Positions 1 to 9,676 of a stretch of 64,000 bases of DNA are shown here, piece by piece; within the stretch, counting starts at the first letter, position 1; each line of letters opens with the position of its first letter. The notes beneath the pieces are model-generated. The model was not told where the DNA came from and did no database searches. It worked only from the letters and a program-made list of their open reading frames with translations. This stretch comes from Hydractinia symbiolongicarpus. Its lineage: Eukaryota; Cnidaria; Hydrozoa; Anthoathecata; Hydractiniidae. Position numbers and translations under genes: made by a program. The stretch lies in assembly GCF_029227915.1 (NCBI RefSeq), contig NC_079884.1, positions 1,178,001 to 1,242,000 on the forward strand, given 5' to 3'.

Positions 1-478
1 GTAGAAATAAGAATTTTTTTTCAAGAAAATAAAATCGGAAAAGATTAAAAAAGTTCTTCTTGACTAATAGTGATAGAGTATAAAGATACCTTTCTTAATA
101 CCGAAGATTTTGCCTTCAATAATAATTTTAAATCACACAATTCGTTTTTTTTTTTGTTTTGAAAAGATCAATAACTCAAACTTAGATCGTGTACAGAAAA
201 GACGCTGAAACAGGAGGTTATGAAATCCAGGTGGCAGTGAGACACCAGATCACACCAGATCACACGATCCATTTACATGGAGTGTTTTCAGTCAATTAGA
301 ACAACAAACAAAGGTATATGGTGAGAGTGAGTAATAAATCAAAATTGCAATTAGGCTCGTTTCCATTCGACTGCATTTTCTAATTTTGTCGAAGTGCTCA
401 TTCGCTAACGAGAAAACTTGTGACCTTTTTTGCAGCCAAATTTCGGTAGAAAGAACAGCAGAATTTCCACATACTTAC
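1..478. other. TOP3B intron 2 (partial), no exon seen
   Basis: AT-rich sequence downstream of the second TOP3B exon in that gene's minus-strand direction. I looked on the minus strand for the next exon, which should carry the acidic DxDxE metal-binding motif, and did not find it. A short direct repeat of a CACACCAGAT word lies near 240-265. Confidence 0.5.
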
Positions 479-817
479 AGGTTCCACACTATCCCAGTTA
501 TTGTAATATCCTTTAAAATCAAGCGCCATGACATGTCCACAAACAGATGTCATTTTAAATCTGACTGACTCTCTTTGAAAAGTACCAGTGTATTCATGGA
601 TAGCACAAGACTGTGATGCTCCTGGAAAGAATTAAGAATGAGCAAAAATACAAAGCGAATTGCTTTCGAATGTCCTTCCTGAAAGACAATAGCAGATCTA
701 AAATGACATAGCATGTTGTTAAATACCTTTTCGTGTGTTGCAACTATTATTCGATAATATCTTAGCTATGGATAATGCCAGAGAAGGCTTTTCCGCAACC
801 ATCAATACAGTTTTCAT
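479..817 (-). CDS. TOP3B: DNA topoisomerase 3-beta, first two coding exons (partial)
   Basis: This is the 5' end of topoisomerase III beta, a type IA enzyme that passes single strands through a transient tyrosine-linked break; in animals it also acts on RNA with TDRD3. Exon 1 is 727-817, with ATG at 815-817, and encodes MKTVLMVAEKPSLALS, the start of the TOPRIM domain with the conserved glutamate in AEKPS. A GT donor lies at 725-726. Exon 2 is 479-621 after a pyrimidine-rich AG acceptor. It encodes HEYTGTF and then RFKMTSVCGHVMALDF, words typical of TOP3B, and ends at a GTAAGT donor. The exons join in phase 1 without a stop, giving 78 residues. The rest of the gene lies beyond the left edge. 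Confidence 0.93.
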
Positions 818-1013
818 TGTCTAAAATATTTATATTATCTAAATAAAGCATAGTGTAGAATGTAATTAATGAATGATAGCAACATCTCAACAAAGGTTCT
901 TTGATTATTAGGAAAAAAATATAATGCAGAATAACCATAAATTGATGTTTTTCTTATGCAATATAAAATGTATATTTTAGTCAAGCGGTACTTAATTTAA
1001 TTAAAGGAGATTT

Positions 1014-1317
1014 GTCATTGGATAAATCAAAAAAAGTTTTGTCATTGGATAAATCAAAAAAAAGTTTTGTCATTGGATAAATCAAAAAAAAGTTTTGTCA
1101 TTGGATAAATCAAAAAAAAGTTTTGTCATTGGATAAATCAAAAAAAAAGTTTTGTCATTGGATAAATCAAAAAAAGTTTTGTCATTGGATAAACCAAAAA
1201 AAAGTTTTGTCATTGGATAAATCAAAAACAAGTTTTGTCATTGGTTAAATCAAAAAAAAGTTTTGTCATTGGTTAAATCAAAAACAGTTTTGTCATTGGA
1301 TAAATCAAATCAAATTT
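1014..1317. repeat. 28-bp minisatellite, 11 copies
   Basis: The word GTCATTGG recurs at 1014, 1041, 1069, 1097, 1125, 1154, 1181, 1209, 1237, 1265 and 1292, a period of 27-29 bases. Each unit is GTCATTGGATAAATC followed by an A-run and AGTTTT. Units differ mainly in A-run length, with a few substitutions in the last four, as expected of slippage. Just before it, at about 990-1010, is a CTTAATTTAATTAAAGGAGA word that also occurs at about 9842-9861. Confidence 0.95.
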
Positions 1318-1946
1318 GTCAATTCAACACAACATGAAATTTTCTGCACCAAAATATCTAAATTGATCATCATCATCATTTGCATCAAAATTAACAGTGT
1401 TTTTCTGTCTAGGAAGGCAAGTCCAACAGAAACTTAAAATGGCTGATTTTTACTAAACAAATTATTCCTTTTTCTAACCAATATCAGTAAAAAAAAAAGA
1501 TAAAAAAATAAAATCAAATATTTATTTTATCCAGGAGGTTCTGTTTTTGCTAATTCCTGCCTTTTTATTAGCCAGATCAGATTTTTTATCATCTGTGAAC
1601 AACCTTTTTCTTGCATATGGCTATCGGAAAATATAGAAAGAGACTCTTTTCTCATTTTCTTGATTCATTCGTTCTCATAAAAATACATGAATTCCTAATA
1701 TTTGATAAATCTTGTATAGTTTGATATCAAGTTACTTCTAGCACAACCTCTTATTTATAAACAGAAAAATACATAAAATCCTTCCTAATAAACCACTAGG
1801 AATAATCAGTGGATAATTATAGTAAGTGGATAAGTATAATATATTTGTAATATTTAAGGTCAAAATCTTCTTTATCCATCAATTATCTTTAAAATGATAC
1901 ATCGTTAAAATTAATACTATACAAAAATAAAAACAACACTAACTTA
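1318..1946. other. Gene-free stretch downstream of the acyltransferase gene
   Basis: AT-rich sequence 3' of the minus-strand acyltransferase gene. It contains A-runs and a short CATCAT run near 1370, and no ORF or repeat I can name. Confidence 0.4.
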
Positions 1947-3585
1947 TCATAAATCCTTTACATATCTCATACAGTTTTCTAATGTTTCATCTTTCTGCCA
2001 ACCACCAGCGTATTCTACAATATACTTCACATACTTAAACACATGTTCAGCCCTCTTGGTGTTCTCCACACCTTGTCGATGAATCATAGAAAGGTTGAAC
2101 TTATTTGTGGAATAAATCATTAATTCCATAACATCCCAATTTTTTATCCATAACCCTCCAACGCAGTGAATGGACTCAATAGCAAACTCTCCAAAATCAA
2201 TACAACCTGGAAATCTAAAGATAAAAAAATATAGTGAAATAAGAAGCAAACTATGTTCAGATTCTATAAGTTGGTGCTAAAATTTAAGTCCTAAATTCAA
2301 CTTTTATTCACACACTAGATAATGGCATCTACAACTTAGAATTGTATGGAATATTATAACCAGTGTATTTTAACTTCTTGTTTTATTTAACAAACATTCC
2401 ATGACAATGAAACAAATTAATTCAATCTCAAATACTGAATGCAAGAATGCAAGAAAAAAAAATTAAAAACATGCTTTATGAAACAACATCTTACCTTCTC
2501 ATGTTAGACACACAAAATTGTTGTGACACTCCAAACTTCTCCATTGCAGTTTTCTTTTCTTCTGAATTACAAACATTCTCATTACATGCAAAATCAAACA
2601 AATGAAACTTATGATTGTCACTCATTTTTTCCAACAAAGTCTCTCTGATTTGTCTAGCCAACTCCCAAAATGTTGTAACTTTTTTAATAGAGCAGCAAAG
2701 TAGAAATTGTGTCACTGATAGATTACAGCAATTACTAGCAGTATTATTGGATACTCTATCCCTAAGATTAATAGGTATGTTAACACTCACATTCAGCTGT
2801 TCAGCAGAGACGGCTTTAGCTCCAAATATGTTGCCACCAAACCCGAAAAACATGGAAGCAGTAAGCGCTGCTCCTACAGAAACTTTGTAATAACGACATG
2901 CTTTCAGGAAATTTGCATACACATTATTAGTACTTGTGTAATACAAAGCTTCAGTCACATTGATTTCTTCAAATGGTAGGGAACAATTTAAAGACTTGTA
3001 AACACCTCTTGTGTAAGTCTCATAATTTTCTTTCAACTTCTCATGTGTATCAGTCAATCCTGATAAAGCCATGTCATCAACAGATGGTGGGGGTGAAAAA
3101 GGTGTGGTATCGAGTTCTTCACCTTCACACAGTTGCTTGTACGCTTTCAAAATATCATGAACTATAGTCATCCCATTAGTACCATCTGCAGCATAATGCA
3201 TGTAAACAGGAATTAAGTAAGCTGATACATTTGATTGCTTGATAAAAAAAACTTTTAATGCAGAATAAAATTCACACTTCAACGGTTCACGAAGAAGTGA
3301 ACTAGAATATCTCAAACAAATATCTTTCCAATTATATTCATCTGGTAAAACTTCAAAAACATCTTCGATCTTTTCCAATGGAACAAACTTCCAGTTTCCA
3401 TCATCAATTTTTTTTACGCCAGCATTGAAATTAGGCTGGACAGTAATAAAGTGATACACAGCCTTTTTCAGCAAGTCAGTGTTGATTGATGACTTTGTAG
3501 ACAGTAGTGTTGGTACAACAACATTGCAGATTGCAGGTGGAGCAATTTTTCTTTCTAACCTACACAAATATCTTTTTTGACTCAT
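1947..3585 (-). CDS. Condensation/acyltransferase-fold protein, two exons
   Basis: A two-exon gene for about 452 residues. Exon 1 is 2495-3585 with ATG at 3583-3585. A GTAAG donor follows phase 2 codon AG, and exon 2 (1947-2214) begins after CTTTAG and restores an Arg codon; it ends in TGA. Residues about 130-140 read MHYAADGTNG, matching the HxxxDG catalytic motif of the chloramphenicol-acetyltransferase/condensation-domain fold, where the His acts as general base. A second family-like block is the INLRDRV region around residue 275. Known relatives are alcohol O-acetyltransferases, PapA-like enzymes and NRPS condensation domains. No signal peptide or membrane segment is apparent. The substrate cannot be read from sequence. 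The superfamily call is fairly sure and the subfamily is not. Confidence 0.82.
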
Positions 3586-3987
3586 TTTACGAAGCAGGGT
3601 AATTCAAATCTGTAAAAAAAAAGTTATTCGCTTGTATGTTATTTTTTACTTCGTTAAAGCACCGTATGATTTTATAACCATATAAATTGTTTTTACAACA
3701 CATTTATAACAAGCATAAATACTTCTTATAGGTATATCAAGGCTTGTCATGCTGGAAGCGAAACAAATTATATAGCATACTTCTTAGACACCTCAGTCAG
3801 GTTGACCACAGATTTAAAACTTGACAAGTTTAAAGATTTTAGGAAAATTTAGGAGTTATTTGGGTCATATTTTTAGAAACACTAAACAAATGTAATTTTG
3901 CTAAAATTTTAAGAGGAACTGAAATTTAATAATAATCAAACCTTTCCTTTTTTAAATGTCAATTAGGCTGCTTAATTCAAATTGCAT

Positions 3988-4039
3988 ATAATTCATCAAT
4001 ATAATTCATCAATATAATTCATCAATATAATTCATCAGT
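3988..4039. repeat. 13-bp tandem repeat, four copies
   Basis: ATAATTCATCAAT is repeated at 3988, 4001, 4014 and 4027; the last copy ends GT instead of AT. Confidence 0.95.
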
Positions 4040-5433
4040 CATGTTGCAAGATAAACACAAGGCTCAATTTTTTGTCACATAAAACATAAAAACAGCTGTT
4101 TGAAAGAAATTTTATAAGAATTAAATATTTTAAATCAAATTTTTTTAGGGTATTTTAAGAGGGTTTTTGAGGTTATTTATGAGGGACGTGTTGCCACCAT
4201 GTTTACAAAATCTTTTTACACCCAGCTTATGTTTTGGAAAAAGAATTGCTGCTACCCGAATATAAACTACATGCATAATAAATAACTTAAAGTAGTAAAA
4301 GATGAAAATAATTATACAATATTATATTTTGTTTGTCTGAATGGCACTTAATTTTGAAAGATTAACAACTCTTAACACTTAAGTTATAAAAATAAAAAGA
4401 AATTAAAAACTTGTATGTAGTTTCAAACATTACGTTCATAATTAGAGGTGCAAAAATAACGAACAATAGAATTCTTTTAGGAATATCTTTGCATACATAT
4501 ATAGAAAAAATATAATCATATTTTTACAAAAATTTCTCTTAACCAGGTAATACTAACATAACTTGATAAATATTAACATACTTACATTTAAAATATATTA
4601 TATTCATATATTTAGAAATGTAATTTTACAGACCAGTGGTACTATCAGCAACACTTAAAGTAAAGAGGATCATTCGTAACAACAGAACACTCGTTGAAAA
4701 GCATTATAGAGTTAAAAATGGGCGTGGGAACATCTCCTCTATAGACAAGAAATCTGTTTCTTAGAAACAATGTAATAAATATGCAGACGATTTTATATAC
4801 TACATTAAATAATCGTAATTTTTATTCCTCTCCTGTAAAATCAAAAATTAAGGACAAATGGTGAGTTATGCCCACAGGGTCTTTTGGTATATGGTATATA
4901 AAAAAATCATCAGTTAATTTAGCAAATCCATGCGTTGGTAAATTTAAATTTATATTCCATTGTCTGGTTTCATTACACATACAACTGTTTTCCAGGATAT
5001 TAAAGTAGTAGACTTGTACACCAACACTGTTTACATTTTACTACATAAGATGTACAAGCCAACTTTGAAGTACTAAAAACAGAAAAATTGAAATGGTCAA
5101 CATGAATAACTGTTTTTTAAATCATTTTTGTAATTGAAAAAAAAATTCATTCAATACACATCTACCTGTATCACATCAATGACAACCTTGCAATGTTTTT
5201 TTTAATGCTATACATACTTCTCTCTGGTGCGTAATAAATTTATTGCATAAACAAAAGAAAGTTTGTATTTAGAGTTGCTGGTTGTGTACAAGATTAGAAT
5301 AGACACACACAAGAATACTGCACATGAATTTTAGACCAATGTGTTGTGAAAACAGATTTTTTATGTTTGGTTTACAGTAAAAGATAAAAATGATAATGAA
5401 TGCAAATTTTGCCATGCTGCAAACAGAAAAATA

Positions 5434-5463
5434 CATTGGAAGAGAGATTTCTCTCTTCCAATG
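5434..5463. repeat. Perfect 14-bp inverted repeat with 2-base loop
   Basis: CATTGGAAGAGAGA at 5434-5447 is followed by TT and its exact reverse complement at 5450-5463. Nothing nearby tells its role; it may be the core of a decayed fold-back element. Confidence 0.9.
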
Positions 5464-5979
5464 GTTGTTCCAATGGCTCAGGGGTAATCGTCTATGAAGT
5501 ATCAAATTAAACAGTACAGCCAGACATAACATAAACAAACAGACATTACATAACTTGCACATGAATTATACCTCAGAAAGGATAAGAATGTTAGAGAATT
5601 CCATTCAGATTTGAAAGAAATTAAGCACAATGATTCAAAGCTCAAAACAGCAATACTATGCTATTTGTTTAGCAGGTAATTATCTAATGTCAAAAATGTA
5701 AAATTAAATTGCTTAAAATTGTTGTTTATTTACAGTATTCAGAAATTACATCTACATTTTAAAAGAGTTATGATTTACATCAATCAGACTACTCATGCAA
5801 ACATGGACTAAATGTTTTCTCCCAGTTCTAAAGTTGAGCTACTTCTTTTTTTTAACTTATATAAAAAAGGTGTTTGCCAATTGATGACATCCAATTTAGC
5901 TTTTAAGTAACTGAAATGAATTCATGAATCTCTACAGATTTATCTGAAGAAGTTGTAATGGCACCAACTAACGAATTAA

Positions 5980-6041
5980 GAGATCGCTAATCACGATTCG
6001 CGATTCGCGAATCGTGATTGGTTTTACAGACTAGCGATCTC
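5980..6041. repeat. Nested fold-back element
   Basis: An inner perfect 14-bp inverted repeat (AATCACGATTCGCG, 5989-6002, against 6006-6019) lies inside an outer inverted pair GAGATCGCT (5980-5988) and AGCGATCTC (6033-6041). This is the form of a small MITE or of the junction of a fold-back transposon. Confidence 0.85.
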
Positions 6042-6650
6042 AAAATGCTCATTAAATAAACAATCGTGATCCTAAAATTATAAGTTTTTCATATTTTTAC
6101 CTGAGTCTATATCATAAATATTGTTTTGATTCTCACAACAGTTTTTTTGAATGATTCAAAGTTTTATTGCATAACTTCGTCTCATCTCACTGGTTTCGAG
6201 CATGTCGTTTGATCAAATAATAAATTATATGTTACAAAGAATGATTTTCCCATAGAACTGACGTGTTTCTATGGTTCTTTTGTTGTTGATTCTTTCTAAC
6301 TATTGCGAAGTTGACAAAAATTAACAAGGACAATAAAGCCAGTCTCAAAACAGTTCCTAAGTGTGAGAAGGAGTTCAATTGTAAATTTGAATTTGTTTTA
6401 ACTGGCAACGATGTCACATACGTTGTAAAGTGTGTAAAAGATGGGAATTAAAGGGAAACTAAGGTCAAAAAAAAATGTTGTTAAAAAAAAATTAAGAACG
6501 TTGTATAACATCTAAATAAACTATTGAAAAAAAATTAACTCTTAATTTTCATTATTTAGGCTGTTTTAGCCCATTAAAGTTCTAAGGTTTTCTGAAATTA
6601 ACCGTGTACTCCATTCACGGTTCCTCGTGAACCATACAGAATTATGACGT

Positions 6651-7478
6651 ATGAGCTGCGAGACTCAAAATCACTTAGTCATGGATAGCAGCGAAGAAAG
6701 TAGTTGTGCTAGTGAACATAGCGAAGTATATAGTTCTGAAACAGATGAAAGTATTTGCAAAGGGTTTTATGATAACGAACCTGAATATACTGAAAGTCAG
6801 TTGAAAAACATTTGTTCATCAAAAACTGCAAATGATATTTCAGACGACGACGAAGATGAGGATTTAGACTCAAGCAGGTTAGAAAACTTACATTGGTGTA
6901 AGTGTAAAAAATGTGATATACACGAGTTAATGACTGTTAAAGAATGCAAGTGTTGTTTGGAGTTTACAACTTTACTGGGAGAAAAGCTGGAAGAGAATAC
7001 ATGTATTACCTTGCATAAAGATTTTAATATTCTTTGTTTAAATCGCACCGTATTAGAGACAGCAAGCATTAGACATCGCAGATATCAAAATAATTTCAAG
7101 GATATAAAATCTTTTCAAAACAAGTAAGCTTATTATTCTACCTTTCAAAACAAATATAAAATATTACTTCATATGCAAAAAAAAAATGCGTTCTTTATCT
7201 ACATAAAAGTTCGTTTACTGAATGTGAGTCAAAGAATATTTAAAAATATATATACAACATTTTGTAAGGCCTAGGTTCCACAACAACAAAACATATATTC
7301 TTTTTAGACAACTACGCTTTCAGCATACAGACAATATACGGCTTGGGTGCATTACTATGAAACACTGGGAAAAGGATGTAGAGTTGTTATACCGGCATGC
7401 GTTGTGAAAAAAATTCGTGAAAGTTTCCCAGAAAAAGATGGAAAATATACAGGATTCAAAGCTTTTGTAGATTTGTAA
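6651..7478 (+). pseudogene. P2X7 C-terminal-like (ballast) domain protein, frameshifted
   Basis: Exon 1 (6651-7123, ATG first) has a Ser/Glu/Asp-rich N-terminus (residues 10-80) and then the Cys-rich core: LHWCKCKKC, ECKCCLEF, CITLHKDF and CLNRTVLE. These spaced Cys/His residues form the zinc-bound region of the P2X7 C-terminal 'ballast' domain. A GTAAGC donor follows at 7124. Exon 2 starts after CTTTTTAG (7308). It encodes YRQYTAWVH, VVIPACVVKKIRESFP and YTGF, the rest of the same domain, ending TAA at 7476-7478. Joining the exons at the evident splice sites puts the two parts in different frames around 7318-7324, as if one base were lost, so the gene is probably broken. There is no channel region; this is a transposon-borne stand-alone domain, not a receptor. 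Confidence 0.78.
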
Positions 7479-7831
7479 AATCTGTAATTTAATACGGTAG
7501 TGCCATCCATGTTAATAAATTCGTAAGTTTTGTGTTTAAAAATAGTTGGAACTGCTCCACAAAGTAGCTCTTTCCGTTTCGATGGTATCCCCGTTAGACG
7601 TCCTTTTAAATCATCTTTAATGCAGTCAGGATGGAAGTGGTCTTCACATACAACTTTATTTTTCCCAAATGGAAATGTTTCTACATTAAATCCAGTACCA
7701 ATATTATGCAACCATTGTGCTGCGCGAAGTTTTTCAGTTGTATTCACTGGCTTTGGGATCATGAAAAAACTTTTTTTAGCAGTTATTCTCCCAGTGGTTT
7801 GCGAACATCCATATGCCAGGCAACTTGGCAT
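7355..7831 (-). CDS. THAP-type zinc finger protein (truncated transposase N-terminus)
   Basis: From ATG at 7829-7831 the protein begins MPSCLAYGCS, the start of a THAP domain (C-x4-C), followed by AAQWLHNIG, VVCEDHF (the C-x2-H pair) and the terminal AVPTIF box, so all C2CH zinc ligands are present. THAP domains bind DNA, here presumably the transposon's own ends. An upstream in-frame ATG at 7894 would add 21 residues that do not belong to the domain. After about residue 90 the reading frame runs antisense to the second P2X7-C exon and has no known homology, so the true gene probably splices or is truncated there. The frame stays open to 7355. Confidence 0.75.
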   Translation of the reverse strand: MPSCLAYGCSQTTGRITAKKSFFMIPKPVNTTEKLRAAQWLHNIGTGFNVETFPFGKNKVVCEDHFHPDCIKDDLKGRLTGIPSKRKELLCGAVPTIFKHKTYEFINMDGTTVLNYRFYKSTKALNPVYFPSFSGKLSRIFFTTHAGITTLHPFPSVS

Positions 7832-8213
7832 TTTGAGTAGTAAAGACAAAATGTTTAAGAAGTAAAATTCATCTTTTATGTCTTCATACATCAAATCAGG
7901 CGAACCTTATAGTATGGTTTCACTTACTCACTCGCGGATCATACGTCATTGCTCTCCATTGTAGAGTTTTTTTATGTACTCTAACGGAGATGTAAATAAT
8001 AACCTTTTTACTCTAAAATCCTCATAAAAATACATTTTTTTTGAAAAAAAATTTAAGGTATCTTTTTTAAATAGTATAATAAACATTTTATGAAAAAAAA
8101 AAATTTTGACCTTAGTTTCCCTTTAAAAATCAAAAATATGAAGGGATTTCAGGTGATATGGATCAGCCCAGGGACACTGTAAAATAAAAAGATAGTGTTA
8201 AAGTACACTGTAA

Positions 8214-8583
8214 TTGAGCCACCTGAACACTGGCTTTCACGGTGGATTGGGAGTTCTTATCAAAGAAAATTCGCCATGGCTCCAGGTAAATCATTGCTTA
8301 AACCACTGTCTTGAATTGGCAATCAAGGACGCCTTCAAAAACACTGCTTTTATCAAAATTGATGAACCATTGAGTGAATTATACAAGCTGTACCAGTATT
8401 TATCAAAGCACATTTAAGAGCTTAGAAGATGTGCTTGGGATGATGAAATACCAAAACCAACAAAAGCAACTGGGACTCGTCGGATTGATTATAAAATCAG
8501 AGCAATGTTCATTGTTCTGGAGAATTATAGTGTGTATTCCAACACATTGAATCTCTTTCGCAAATAGATTCTCAAGATCACAT
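8214..8583 (+). pseudogene. hAT-derived ZNF862-like transposase fragment
   Basis: The translation from 8214 reads FHGGLGVLIKENSPWLQVNH, then CLELAIKDAFKN, KIDEPLSELYKLYQ and KATGTRRIDYKIRAM with FIVLENY. This order of blocks is found in ZNF862/hAT-type transposase-derived proteins. A TAA interrupts it at 8415-8417, and a frameshift near 8555 moves the last part (LSQIDSQD-like) to another frame. Both ends are cut. It is a dead relic directly 3' of the Kolobok-like element. Confidence 0.75.
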
Positions 8584-9676
8584 ATAACATCATTCCCACC
8601 ATTTACCCTGCAAATGACTGCACAAACAACTTAAAACATGCATGTCAACACACAGCCACTTCTTTACACCTCCTTCTTCTGAATAGGTCATCGAAAACAT
8701 TATACACATACAATCAAATTAAACCAAATAAAAATGAAATTACAACACATGCTCATTCCTACACTAATACCAGAAACCATAATGTGTGGCCAACTGTCTT
8801 TACGTAAGTCAGGTAAGTATTACACTACACCCGTCTCCTCTTGTGACCAACAAAAACAACAATAAAAAACACGAAACATACTCCTCACTAGTTGTTCGCA
8901 TTTTGTTAAAATAAATGATATAGTTTGATAATAGTGTGATTTGTGGGTGTCCTCAAACTAAAATCCCTGGTTCTAAAAATCAAAGAAATTATACAAATTT
9001 TCTTCAATAATGTTGTTCTTTAAAAAAGTCAAATCATTTCATAGAAGAGCATTTAAATGTTTGGAAAACAGTGTTGACATACAAACAATGCACTGAGTTA
9101 CAAAACGACCCTATTTGACTACGTAAGTACTGTAACTTTTGCATTAAACTCTCTGATAGAGAGTATTTTGCTTACTTGTGGTACTTCATCAGAGAGGAGA
9201 TGACGTATGAGCAACAATAACATGGAAACCATTACTTAAAACACGAATTTTACAACGAGAGAATGGGAGGAGATCACAAAAGCAGCTTCACTAAAAATGG
9301 TACATGAAAAGATGCATTTGTTGGAACCATGGCATTTGTCCAGCCTGCCTGACATAACAAACATTTTACTGTGGGATGTAGGTAACAATGGTTCAAAGAC
9401 TATTTTGTTAAAGATTTATATTAAGTCTCCATTGGACATCATATATCAGGTTGTAAAGACCACTCATGTGTGATACATAAAGATGTGTATTAGATGAAAA
9501 TAATTTGACAACGCTGGTGTATGATTTTATTACTGCTTGAGATAAAAATTATAATCTTCTAAGTTTAGCAATTCTACCAATAGAAAATGTTTAAATCAAC
9601 AAATCATGTGTACAAATGCAGGGTTAAAACATGAGCACCTTTTCATATTGTTTACTTTGTAAATTTACTCACACTA
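8584..9676. other. Gene-free stretch downstream of TTC16
   Basis: AT-rich, with no ORF I recognise. A CTCTCTGAT/ATCAGAGAG inverted pair lies at about 9147-9197. Confidence 0.35.

Larger units (their letters stand above)
3586..6447. other. Intergenic stretch with small repeats, no gene recognised
   Basis: AT-rich DNA between the acyltransferase gene and the TTAA-flanked transposon. It contains a 13-bp tandem repeat (3988-4039), a perfect palindrome (5434-5463) and a fold-back (5980-6041), listed separately. ORFs of 61-97 codons here resemble nothing I know. A 46-codon open stretch near 4629-4767 is preceded by a TTTACAG acceptor-like word, but its translation is not recognisable. Confidence 0.4.
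6452..8122. mobile_element. TTAA-flanked DNA transposon (Kolobok-like) with P2X7-C and THAP genes
   Basis: The element is bounded by TTAA on both sides (6448-6451 and 8123-8126), the target duplication used by Kolobok and piggyBac families. Its ends are 19-base inverted repeats, AGGGAAACTAAGGTCAAAA at 6452-6470 and the exact reverse complement at 8104-8122. The similarity continues inward in diverged form: GACGTATGAGCTGCGAG near 6645-6661 matches an inverted GACGTATGATCCGCGAG near 7933-7950, so the repeats are about 200 bases. Inside are two convergent ORFs, a P2X7-C-terminal-like protein (+) and a THAP protein (-). Kolobok transposases carry THAP domains, so TTAA plus THAP points there. No DDE transposase core is present, so this copy is non-autonomous. 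Confidence 0.82.

Noticed and set aside
386-568. 60-codon plus-strand ORF
   Set aside because: It lies antisense to TOP3B exon 2 (479-621), which is supported by splice sites and protein match.
1014-1317. CRISPR-like array of 28-bp repeats
   Set aside because: There are no unique spacers; units are directly joined and the context is an animal genome, so it is a minisatellite.
4629-4767. 46-codon open stretch after a TTTACAG acceptor-like word, a possible exon
   Set aside because: The translation is not recognisable and no partner exons with matching phase were found on the plus strand.
5269-5562. 97-codon minus-strand ORF with hydrophobic stretches
   Set aside because: Includes the palindrome at 5434-5463, AT-rich composition, no family resemblance and no splice context.
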